In this document: positions 11,555 through 21,800 of the stretch, piece after piece
How positions within the stretch are numbered: position 1 is the first letter of the stretch
Layout of the letters: each line of letters starts with the position of its first letter
Notes under the pieces: generated by a model
Told to the model about the DNA's origin: nothing
Seen by the model: the letters and a program-made list of their open reading frames with translations, nothing else
Databases searched by the model: none
Assembly (NCBI GenBank): GCA_963082875.1
Contig: OY720101.1
Span: 2,294,001 to 2,358,000 of the forward strand
From: Corella eumyota
Taxonomy: Eukaryota; Chordata; Ascidiacea; Phlebobranchia; Corellidae
Direction: 5' to 3'
DNA length: 64,000 nt
Translations under genes and position numbers: made by a program

Positions 11555-13240
11555 TTTCAAAAATATTTACAAAAAACATTTAATACAAAGTAACGAATCT
11601 GCAAGATTAAATGTATACATTGAATTAAGGAAAACAAATAATATTTGACAGTTTAAAATATTAAATTTATTGTCTATCCCAACAAAATACAATATTTTGC
11701 TTGTATTTATAATTTGTTTAATTTACAAAAATAAGACAGACTGATAAAGAATTACTGCACTTGCAAAATTTCAGCTAATTTTCTTAACTTTTTTAGTCAG
11801 GCAGTCACAGAGTGATTTAAAAATGCACACTCTCTTAGTCGAAAATAGGTTACTAACATTTTAAATGCAATTCACCAAGTGTTTTCTAAGTTTAATTTAT
11901 ACCTGTATTGCTTGCTAACTGTAAGCAGAAAAAACGTGCTAACCACTGTACGCAGAACGTCGTCCGTCTACAACTTACAAATACTTATACTACGCTATGA
12001 CGTCATTTTCTGGGAACAAAACGTAAAATGTTCCGAACCCCGGGAACTTTAAGTAAAACCCGAATCGACCCGGAAACAAACAAAAATTTCAATATGTTAC
12101 TAAATTTGTGCTAAAAACTTTTAGTAAATTTATTAAAAAGTATAAAAAAATAATTTAAATGATTTAAAGTGTTTTAATAGCTTGTTGGTTAAGTTTTACA
12201 CAACCATAAAATAAATAAGAAAATTTTTTTTTACTGGACTTTTTAACATAAATATAAACTACTTCATTTAACTATACAATTAACGTAAAAAGGTTTATTA
12301 ATAATTTATCATAGTGGGCTTTGTTTTTCAGGGTTTATTCCCTCGGACGCCCGTTAGCGACTGCTTTTATTACAAAATTTTAATGTAATAATTCTATCAT
12401 AAAAATATTCATCATGGTACTTAAATATATTACTTGCAACTAAAAACAAAATACAAATTATTAAAATAAGTAAAATTTTGCATTTAAAAAACAATTTAAA
12501 GTTTTTTAAATGTAGAAATCTTTTTGGGCTAAAGCTCACGAAAAATTGCGTCATTAACCCAAAACATTTGTCAAATTATATTACAATTAACCTACCACAT
12601 TTGTAAATCACAGGTTAAGGGTAAGAACTAAATCATATAAATTATAAAAATTGCAAAGTAGTTGTAGACATTAAAAAGTTAATTAGCTGAGCAAAATTAA
12701 ATTTGTAACAACAAAAACGCGTTAAAACAACAAACTTGCGAATTTAAAATTCTTTAAATAATGTGTAAGTACGGGTCAGGACCTTCAGTTTTAGTACATT
12801 TAAATTAACAACATTTTCTTAGGCATTTTTAAACAAAAAATATAAATTACTTGATAAAGTAAGTCGTTTAACGAAATAAATTAAATGGCGCACATCGTAA
12901 ATAAAATGTTTTTAAAAGACAGTAAAACGAATCTAAAATCAAGAATTTCTTTACCATTAAAAAATAGTTGTTGGACACAGTTTTTTACTGCAGCTCCAAA
13001 CACTGTACTTTTAAAGTAGCCTAACGTATAAAGGCGCTAAATAATGAAAACAAATTTATAAAAACGCAATTTATAAACAATCTTTTTAGTTTTATGTAAA
13101 TTGGTCTTAAACAAAAACGAAACCCCGTTTCGAAACAAACAATTACACGCAAATTAAAGCAGGTTGATTATCATAAACTAAAAATAAAATAAAAATTACG
13201 TTAAAAATATTGTGCAAGTCTAAAAAAAAATTTAGATCGA
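11555..13240. other. Intergenic DNA between divergent genes
   Basis: This stretch separates the minus-strand phosphatase gene from the plus-strand cytokine-like gene. It is AT-rich. A TGACGTCA palindrome at 11998-12005 lies about 440 bp upstream of the phosphatase ATG and may belong to its promoter. A GC-rich patch at about 12325-12362 stands out but encodes nothing I recognise. I see no TATA box for the phosphatase gene and no further gene. Confidence 0.5.
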
Positions 13241-13397
13241 TTCTTGGAAATGACGCTTCCGCCTATTTATGGTATTTATGTTTAAAAAGCAACAAAAGTC
13301 TAACGATAACAGGTCAGTAATTTCAATGTGTGTAAATACGTTACGTTCTATTCCTGGAAAAACGTACACAAATTAGCTAATTCCTGGAAAAACGTAC
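13241..13397. promoter_or_regulatory. Three STAT-type (GAS) palindromes upstream of the cytokine-like gene
   Basis: TTCTTGGAA at 13241-13249 and TTCCTGGAA at 13351-13359 and 13381-13389 all fit the STAT dimer consensus TTCN3GAA. The last two sit in an 18-bp tandem duplication, ATTCCTGGAAAAACGTAC (13350-13367 and 13380-13397), 30 bp apart. The group lies about 320-470 bp upstream of the predicted start site near 13712. STAT control is inferred from the motif only. Confidence 0.4.
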
Positions 13398-13681
13398 GCA
13401 TCGCTTACCCTAATTACTATAACTGTAAATCACTTTAAACACACAATCAATAAAATCCCCGGTTCAATTGCAAAGACTTTGAAGGTAAATTTGTCCCTTC
13501 GAGTGATTTTTTTCTCCTATTTTAAAGGTAAACAATACAGTTTCGAGTATAGTTTAATTTCCAATGCACTTTCTTAACAAAATCATGTGATGGAAACCTT
13601 AAATTTTTCTATTCCTAAATACCGGTCACTTAATTGTTTATTTTAATCATTTTTTTGTTTTACTTTTGGTTTACAAAACAT

Positions 13682-13688
13682 TATAAAA
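13682..13688 (+). promoter_or_regulatory. TATA box of the cytokine-like gene
   Basis: TATAAAA, followed by CCC, sits 81 bp before the ATG at 13769. A start site about 30 bp downstream, near 13712, would leave a 5' UTR of about 57 bases. The giant mucin gene has the same TATAAAACCC word at 15645. Confidence 0.6.
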
Positions 13689-13768
13689 CCCGTGCCAAAT
13701 TTTGAAATTCATTACAACAATTTAAAGTCTTCAATATCGTATCAGCTTAGAAAAAAAATAAAATAAAA

Positions 13769-15036
13769 ATGAACTCGACAAGAAATATAATTTTAACTAT
13801 GATAGTTTTGATTTCAATTGGAAACATTTTCGTAAAATCGAACCCAGTTCAAAATCATGATGAGGGAATAAAATTTACAAAATTTTGTAATTTATTGAAC
13901 TTTTTTCAACACAGAAATATAATAACGGTAAAAACATTTTTCAATTTAGCTTATAAAAAAAACTAACATTAATTTCAATTAATATATTAGAAAAAAGTAA
14001 AAAAGAATATACTTTTAACAAACTTCATTTCTAAACCGCTAGCCTTCGGTATAATCAAATATTATATTTGTTTACCATTTTTTAACTGTATTTATTTTAA
14101 AGAAACCATTCAGACAAGAGAGCAACATTGTCGAAAAAATGTGGATAAGCAATGTAAATAAAGAAAACGTAGGTTTTGAAATGTGCCGATTGGTAAAATG
14201 GTTGAGAAAAGTCAAAAGGAGTTTAAACGGAGAACCAGTAAGTAATTCAAAATTTTAAAAAAATATTTTTTTTTTCTTATAAGCTTAATTTGACTTTTCT
14301 AATATGTTGGGCCAAATGTTAACTTGGGGATAATGAAAAAGCTAATTTAAAACTAAATCATTTTAAAAGAATTCTTACACTGAAGTTTTTTTTATTCGTG
14401 ATTAAAAATTGTAATTTAAACTTTAATTTTTTCTAGATTAACTGCGGTTCTAACTATAGATCTTACTCAAAAGAGGTAATATACAAATTAACAAAAATTT
14501 AAAAAAAAATTATAAAGACCAATCAACTCTTTATGTATTTGAACGTTTCTTTGTACAAAAACAGTTTAAATTTAACTAAACCATACAAAATAAATAATAC
14601 TGTTTTATTTTTTGTTAGACAAACAAATGTCAAATAGACAACGTAAATAAAGAATGTCTTCATGAATATTCAAATAAAGTTAAACATTTACTAAAAGAAA
14701 TTCGTGGGAAAACTTGGGATGTAAGAAAATTGTAACTTTTTCTGTATAAGTTGAAATTTATATATATTTAAAAATGGTGTAATACCTAGTTTCTACAAGA
14801 ATCGATTTTAACTTTTATTTTCTAATTTTTATAGATCTAATTATTTAATTAATAAAACTGATCACTATTTATTACTACTACAGGTTATTGAAGAAGAAGC
14901 GCAATGTGACGATGTTGCCTCTGAAGTTACTCCGAGTTCAGCATGTGTTATTTTTAGTTCAGTAATAACAACTCGAGTTCAAAGGTGGATGGAAATGTTT
15001 GCCCAAGACGATACACAAACTTGCCAAACTTCTTAA
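13769..15036 (+). CDS. Secreted helical eight-cysteine protein, candidate four-helix-bundle cytokine
   Basis: Five exons, 13769-13927, 14103-14237, 14437-14475, 14619-14720 and 14884-15036, join with GT-AG borders. Every intron is in phase 0. The 195-residue product starts with a hydrophobic signal peptide (IILTMIVLISIGNIFV, cleavage expected near residue 24). Charged amphipathic stretches then look helical at about residues 32-52, 60-95, 122-145 and 164-188. Cysteines are at 40, 81, 101, 115, 124, 153, 166 and 192. Four helices, small phase-0 exons, a TATA promoter with STAT-type palindromes and an AU-rich 3' UTR match the layout of class I helical cytokine genes. I recognise no sequence family, so this is a fold-level inference. 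It could instead be another small secreted helical protein. A giant Ig-mucin gene starts about 0.7 kb downstream on the same strand. Confidence 0.75.
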
Positions 15037-15099
15037 ATTTACTACTAAAGTATTTAATACTGCCAATGCCTCGTACTGCTTTCATATTTTTGTACTGCT

Positions 15100-15236
15100 A
15101 TTTATTTATTTAACTTACAAGTTCATGCTATATTTTTATTTCCTTTCTATGTATTTGTAATAATGTAAATATTCTAAATTTAACTTATTTATAAATATCT
15201 TTTTTTAATTTATTTATTTAAAGACGATGAAATTTA
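15100..15236 (+). promoter_or_regulatory. AU-rich elements in the 3' UTR of the cytokine-like gene
   Basis: Two separate runs of ATTTATTTATTTA (15100-15112 and 15208-15220), each three overlapping ATTTA pentamers, lie between the stop codon and the poly(A) signal. Single ATTTA words lie at 15187 and 15232. Overlapping AUUUA pentamers are the class II mRNA-instability element typical of cytokine messages. The surroundings are AT-rich, but two triple overlaps within 140 bases is more than background elsewhere here. Confidence 0.5.
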
Positions 15237-15274
15237 TTTTTATATAGTTCAATTATGCTAGTTTGCTTTGCTCA

Positions 15275-15280
15275 AATAAA
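15275..15280 (+). terminator. Poly(A) signal AATAAA of the cytokine-like gene
   Basis: AATAAA lies 239 bases after the stop codon, with TG-rich sequence (TATATGTGTTTATAATTTGG) just downstream. It is a reasonable cleavage signal, and the first clear one after the AU-rich stretch. Confidence 0.55.
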
Positions 15281-15644
15281 TATATGTGTTTATAATTTGG
15301 TTTTAAATGTCGTTTAAACGTAGCTAAGCAAGAAATTAGGTTAGAAAATACTATAAAAGAGCATAAAATAAAATTTACTGATTTATAAACGTACGTTACT
15401 ATGTTAAAAACCGTTAATGTTTATCAAAAAAACTTGTAACCAAATCACTAGCATAAAAAATAAACAAGTTTAAATTTCAGTTATTTTTTATGCTAAGCAT
15501 TAATAAAAGTTTTACTCTATTTTAGATTTTAAAATCTACCTTAAATAAATTATATCTCTTTTTTTGATTATCTCATTAAACATCACAACCCAGTGCGAAT
15601 TTTAACACGATGCTATTATATTTGTTTAAGGCTGAGCAACGGCA

Positions 15645-15651
15645 TATAAAA
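15645..15651 (+). promoter_or_regulatory. TATA box of the giant Ig-mucin gene
   Basis: TATAAAA followed by CCC lies about 100 bp upstream of the first ATGs. A start about 30 bp downstream, near 15676, would give a short 5' UTR. The stretch from 15300 to 15640 between the two plus-strand genes is AT-rich and shows no gene. Confidence 0.55.
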
Positions 15652-15741
15652 CCCAGCAAAGTGTTGAGCTAAAATATCACTTACTCGTTCACTAGATCGA
15701 GTTGTGGTTATTCTTTGGGTGAAATTCAAACGATTTTTGCC

Positions 15742-15750
15742 ATGGTATAA
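15742..15750 (+). CDS. Two-codon upstream ORF (ATG GTA TAA) overlapping the next ATG
   Basis: The first ATG after the TATA box sits in the best context of the region (GCCATGG) but encodes only Met-Val-stop. Its stop overlaps the next ATG by one base (TAATG at 15748-15752). That ATG is in frame with the signal-peptide ATG at 15756. This is a layout for termination and re-initiation, or for throttling translation of the giant protein. Whether it is used is unknown. Confidence 0.4.
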   Translation: MV

Positions 15751-15755
15751 TGACC

Positions 15756-15822
15756 ATGAAGTTTTTATTAATAATTCTGTTGGTTATATGCTTTTTTGAA
15801 CAACTGTACGCAGAGGTCTTAC
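15756..15822 (+). CDS. Signal-peptide exon of the giant gene
   Basis: The exon encodes MKFLLIILLVICFFEQLYAEVL, a hydrophobic core ending in a small-residue cleavage context (LYA-E). The donor is GTAAGT at 15823 in phase 1. The intron that follows (15823-16927) carries a long hairpin and otherwise nothing recognisable. Confidence 0.75.
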
Positions 15823-18800
15823 GTAAGTTCGTAGTAAAGTAGAATGCACGCTGTAGAAACTTAAATAGAAATAAAAACTTGCGTACATAACTTAAATGAG
15901 AAATGATAATCTTATTCCATATAATATAAATAAAATAAATATCTTTTATAGAAATAAAACAAGTGGTTACTGGTAAACTAACTTTTGTTACGACCAGATT
16001 ATAGCAAACAATTTGATTGTTATTTAAATAAAATTAAATTAGCTTTTACTCGCTTCAACCATTAAGGCACTTTTGATGAAACTTAATTATCAAAAGTAAT
16101 AATGGTTGATGAGAATGTAAGCAACTTTCTTCAGTTTTTTAAACTAGAAATTATCAGAGTTATTACTTTTTAAAATAGATTGACTTTAAATTATTTGAAC
16201 TTAACATAAAAAACAATTTATATATTTAAAAAAAAAATTATAAATTATTAATTGATTACTATATAAAATAAAATAACTTTAAAATAAAGTTCTTTTAATA
16301 AGAAAAACAACATTTATTTTCTTTTACTTAACTTAAAATGCTTAAAACATCAAATTACGTAAAATCTCAAAAAATAAAAACATTCTAATATAAGTTTCTT
16401 AGTTGGTTATTAAATTAAACCAAGTCAGCTTATCTATACTAAAACTAAAAACAATTTTTATATGTTTTCACCGTTCCTATGTCATATACCTAAAACAACA
16501 CAGTTAAATTATCTTTAGTAAAACAAGACAACGTTTGTATAAAACTTATAACACATTAGGATTCATCCAATTTTTTATCTTTTAAGCGCTAATTCTTATT
16601 GGAAATAAACTTATCATAAAATTTACACAAAATCTTTATTACTTTAAACAAAGCATTGTTTTTGTCCAATAAATATTAAAACTGAAAAACTTAAAATTTA
16701 CTTTTATAAAAGTTTGCTTTTAAAATCAAGTATTAGTTACTGTTACAAACACACAAAAAAGCATCACTAAGATGAATCTCCTTTTTCTAAATTTTTTACG
16801 TTTTAAACTTCACAACATAAATACTATTCATCTAAGTCCTAAATTTTTTTCTAATATAAAACAAAATTGTAGGCTTTAATTTTTTAAATATATCACAGTT
16901 AATAATAACAAAGTAATTTGTTTAAAGCTCGGGGCCGTATTCGTTATTGTAGAAAAGATTGGGAATGTTCGTTCGAAGCAGAATGTAATCAATTTGGGGT
17001 AAATTTAAAGTTTTTTTTGATATAGTTTTGTCCTTTGTTAAACAATTTTTTGTTTATTTATCACCAACGTGTGAAAGTTGACTTTATGGCCAAATGTTCC
17101 AGTTTCAATTATTCTTGGCATTTAGGGATTTTGTTTATTAAAATTGTCTGATATTTAATCATCCGATTGGGTTAAGTTTAACCGAGGTTTAGACCGTTAT
17201 TAGCGCTTTAATCAAAGGTGCTACAGCGTGGCAAAACAAGGAATCAAACCTAGCCAAGCGTTTTAAACAATACACCATGCCCATATTTAACTTAATTAGA
17301 CACAAGTTTCTATTAACTGTTTATATTTTTCTAATCAACAGCTTTATAATCGGGCATTTATAACATATATTATCCCAAACTGCCACAGGCAACTCGAGAA
17401 TAAGTCGGGGTAACTGATGTTACTCTATGTTTAGGGCGTGAATTCGACCTTCCCACATCGAGAAAAAATAAGAAGTTTAGGTTTTCTTTTATGTTTTCTA
17501 TTTTTGTGGCAAATAAAACTCCATTTTACTACAAAAAAAGGACCTTTTTCTTCAAAACGAATTCCAGACCTATAATATTATGTTTTTAAATTTCTAAAAT
17601 ATTAAAGCATCAACAACTTTAAAATTAAATTTGTATTTATTAATACAGCAATGTGTATGTCGCCACGACTGTCGTGGTCAACCCACAATGCTGGTATGTA
17701 GCTCCAACAAGCGGGTGTACAAAAACAAATGTCACCTTCGGAAAGATATGTGCATAAGACAAAGAGCACTCACAGTGCGCTGTTATGGAGACTGTAAAGA
17801 TTGCCTAAGTACAAAATTATTTTAACGACAATTTTACTTTTAAAGAAATATGCAGAAGCCAATGTATAAAATAACAAAAATGGTATAAATGCAAAAAAGA
17901 CCATTAGTCTAGCACAACGACCTTGACATTTGGTTACAGATTAAAAACACTCAAACAAAAGCAAGTCACAATGTCGAACTATTTGCATTAAAGTCCAGCG
18001 TTTACGGGTAGCTTAAACGTCTTTCCATTTTTTCAACATGAATTTACAAAAAAAAAAAAGATAAATTTTTCTAAAAACAATGAAATACCTTGATATAACC
18101 TATTGCACAGTTCCCGACTTCTATATTACAGTACAGCGGGAATGACGTTAATAACACTATAACGTTAATTCTAAACCACGTGACATATTTTAATCAAATT
18201 ACGTTCTGAATTGCACACTTTTATTTTAAGTCTTACCATGTAGCAAATGCGAATACCAAGTTATAAAACTTAAATAATTTAATTAACACACACCTTTAAT
18301 ATACCAGTTTTAATTAAATATATATTTACAAAGTGCTCAACCTAATATAAAATTATATTTCCAAATTACTAAAACTATATTAACTAAATAATTTTTAGAA
18401 AAATTCAACGTCAAAACAAAACCAATTGAAACTGGTAAAATTGGCGCGAGTGTAACCCTAATATGTGAATACCCGCTACCTACTTATAACATACATCTAC
18501 AAAATATATATGAAAAACGAGTCAAATGGTTTAAGGAGAATAAAGAAAAGGAAATAACAAATGTCCTAATAAGAGAGTGGTTTATTAATTATAACAACGA
18601 AGAGTACAGGTAAACGAATTGCCAGTATTACCAATTTTAAAACAGTTACACGTAACAACGTTACGCAAATTTTAAATATTCAATTAAAACTATAAAGACT
18701 TTTACTTTAGAACGCCCCTTTTTTAGTTTAATGATAAAATTTGCCTTTTTCTTTATTCCGTTAACATTTATTACATATATTTTCCAATCAGGGATCGATT

Positions 18801-21800
18801 ACACCTTTCTTCCAAAAAAGGAAATGCTTCTTTAACAATTAAAGATTTAAGAAAAAGTGATCAAGGAAAGTATGGTTGTAGAGTTAGTGTTGGAACAGAA
18901 CATAGCACTGGATATGTTCGTCTTAAAGTTATTTCAGGTAAGAGGTCAAACCTTCTTTAAGCAAAGTTATATACCTTACATTTCACTATAGTAACATTTT
19001 ATAAAACAACTTTTTAAACAACTACTTTGTCAAGCAATTCCCCTCACATTTAACATAATATTTTAAAAACCTTCAAAATAGATTTAACGGGCCCAAAATA
19101 GCTACTATATATTTACACTAACAACTCCTATAGATATATTATTGCTATGTAAATGCTTTTAGCAAAAACGATTTAACTTTCTTTATTTTGTTAAGATACA
19201 CCTGTAACAGTTCCAGCAATTACTCAACCCAAACCAAGTATACCTGGTACGAATTAAAGTTTGAGTAATTTAGCGCATTTTTATGAACGTTTAATAAGCT
19301 AATAATACATTTCCCTTATAAGTTAGATTTTTAAGTGTTGGTATTAAGAGTATACATTTTTTATTTAATATCACTTTTCGTGCATTAATTAAGATAAAGT
19401 TTACTTGCAGTGAAACACAGAGTTGAAACAAAAACTCCACAGACAGGGATCGAGGGGCAAAACGCAACTTTAATTTGTTCATACCCAAAAACATTTAACA
19501 AACCTGTGTCAGCTCGTATTAACTGGTACAAAAAAGGAAAACGATCAAACCGAAGAGTTTTTCAGCGAGATTGGTTTAAAGATTTTTGGGACAACGAACA
19601 AGAATTTGGAGTTTATAGGTTAAGACCCTTAGGCGAAAAATAATTTTGAAAATAATAATTAAGCATAGTTACGTGTATATTTATATAACAACTAACAAAA
19701 TACCGGTAAAATTTTAACAAAATTATTATCATAGACCCATGATATTATTATACAAGTAATAAAACTTTACATTTTTTCTAATAGACTAATCAAGATTTAT
19801 TAAAATAAATAAAATTATTACTTTAGAGGCAGAGTTAAAATTTCAAAAATAGATGGCAACGCATCTTTAACGATTACAAAACTTACACTGAAGGACACCG
19901 GAAAATATGGTTGCCGAGTTATGATTAATACAAAAAGAAGAACTGGATTTGTTGATTTAATCGTGAAGCAAGGTATATATTTAAATAGTTTTACCTTTTT
20001 TAGGTAAGCAAAACTACGTAAGCAAACCATAAGATAGTCCAACCACAGGTTTATAAATGACTCGGGTTCATGTGTAAAATATTATTTTACGTAAAAAAAT
20101 TGAAAAAAAAAAATTTTTTTAACCATCCTTTTTCCAACACAATAAAAGAATATAAAAAGATTGTTATAATACAAAAAGTTTAGTTAAGGTTTGTTGATAA
20201 TATTACAAAACATGTAGTTATCAAAAAAAATAGGAAAACAAAACTTACGTTAACACATATTTTAAAAAACAACTAACAGTAGTAAGTACAACTAAAAATT
20301 AATTTTTTAAAACGAAATTATAATCACAGCGCAAATTTTTAAAACTACGACAACAGTGAAAACCACTTTAACAAAAGTTTCGCATGTTGAAAGAACTTCT
20401 ACTGAAACAATACAAGTCAAAACAACTCCTCTAAAAACTTTGCTTGTTAAAACTGTTTCTACAGAAGCTTTGCCAATTGAATCAACTTCCACAAAAGTAT
20501 TGCCTGCTAAAACAACTTCTACAGAAGCTTTGCCTGTTAAAACAACTTCTAGAGAAGCATTGTCAGGTAAATCAACTTCCACAAAAGTATTGCCTGCTAA
20601 AACAACTTCTACAGAAGCTTTGCCTATTAAAACAACTTCCACAGAAACTTTGCCTGTTGAAACAACTTCTACTGAAGCTTTTCCTGCTGAAACTACTTTT
20701 ACTAAAGCTGTGCCACTTAAAACAACTTCTACTAAAGTTTCGCCTGTGAGAACAACTTATACTGAAACTTTACCTGTCGAAACTTCAACTAAAGCTTTTC
20801 CTTTTAAAACTACTACTACAGAAACTTTGCCTGTTAAAACAACTTCTACTGAAGCTTTGCCAGTGAAATCTACTTCTACTGAAGCTTTGCCTGTTGAAAC
20901 TACGTCTACTGAAACTTTGCCTGTCGAAACTACTTCTACCAAAGATTTGCCTGTTAAAACTACTTCTACTGAAGCATTGCCTGTAAAAACAACTTCAATT
21001 AAAGCTTTTCCTTTTAAAACTACTACTACCGAAACTTTGCCTGTTAAAACAACTTCTACTGAAGCTTTGCCAGTGAAATCTACTTCTACTGAAGCGTTGC
21101 CTGTTAAAACTACTTCTATTGAAGCTTTATCAGTCGAAACTACTTCTACTGAAGCGTTGCCTGTTAAAACTACTTCTATTGAAGCTTTATCAGTCGAAAC
21201 TACTTCTACTGAAGCGTTGCCTGTTAAAACTACTTCTATTGAAGCTTTATCAGTCGAAACTACTTCTACTGAAGCTATGCCAGTGAAATCTACTTCTACT
21301 GAATCTTTGCCTGCTGAAACTACTTCTACTGAAGCTTTGCCTGTTGAAACAACTTCTACTAAAGCTATGCCAGTGAAATCTACTTCTGTTCAAACTACTT
21401 CTACTGAAGCTTTGACTGTCAAAACTCCTTCTACTAAAGCTTTGCCTGTTCAAACTACTTCTACTAAAGCTTTGTCTGTCAAAACTACTTCTACTAAAGC
21501 TTTGCCTGTTCAAACTACTTCTACTGAAGCTTTGTCAGTCGAAACCATTTCTACTGAAGCTTTGCCTGTTGAAACTACTCCTACTAAAGATTTTTCAGTC
21601 GAAACTACTTCTACTGAAGCTTTGCCTGTTCAAACTACTTCTACTGAAACTTTGACTGTCAAAACTCCTTCTACTAAAGCTTTGCCTGTTCAAACTACTT
21701 CTACTAAAGATTTGCCTGTTAAAACTACTTCTATTGAAGCTTTGCCTGTCGAAATTACTTCTACTAAAACTTTGCCTGTCGAAACTACTTCTACTGAAGC

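Noticed and set aside
12354-12554. 66-codon minus-strand frame with a hydrophobic stretch resembling a type II membrane anchor
   Set aside because: A hydrophobic run is expected by chance from AT-rich DNA. There is no convincing donor, no partner exon and no family match.
13769-15036. Cytokine-like gene and mucin gene as one operon
   Set aside because: About 0.7 kb separates them, the first has its own poly(A) signal and the second its own TATA box; tunicate operons usually have almost no spacing.
16063-16070. TAAGGCAC, the miR-124 seed word, inside the intronic hairpin
   Set aside because: It sits close to the terminal loop on the 5' arm, where a mature product starting there would run into the loop, and miR-124 is made from the 3' arm. 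Coincidence is more likely.
17791-17800. Alternative donor GACT|GTAAAG for the Kazal exon
   Set aside because: Joined to the Ig exon it would create a TAA stop at the junction; CTAA|GTACAA at 17808 keeps the frame.
17631-17825. Kazal-like frame as a stand-alone 64-residue protein
   Set aside because: The frame opens inside the intron before acceptor TACAG at 17648. In phase it joins the cysteine-bearing exon upstream and the Ig exon downstream, so it is one exon of the giant gene.
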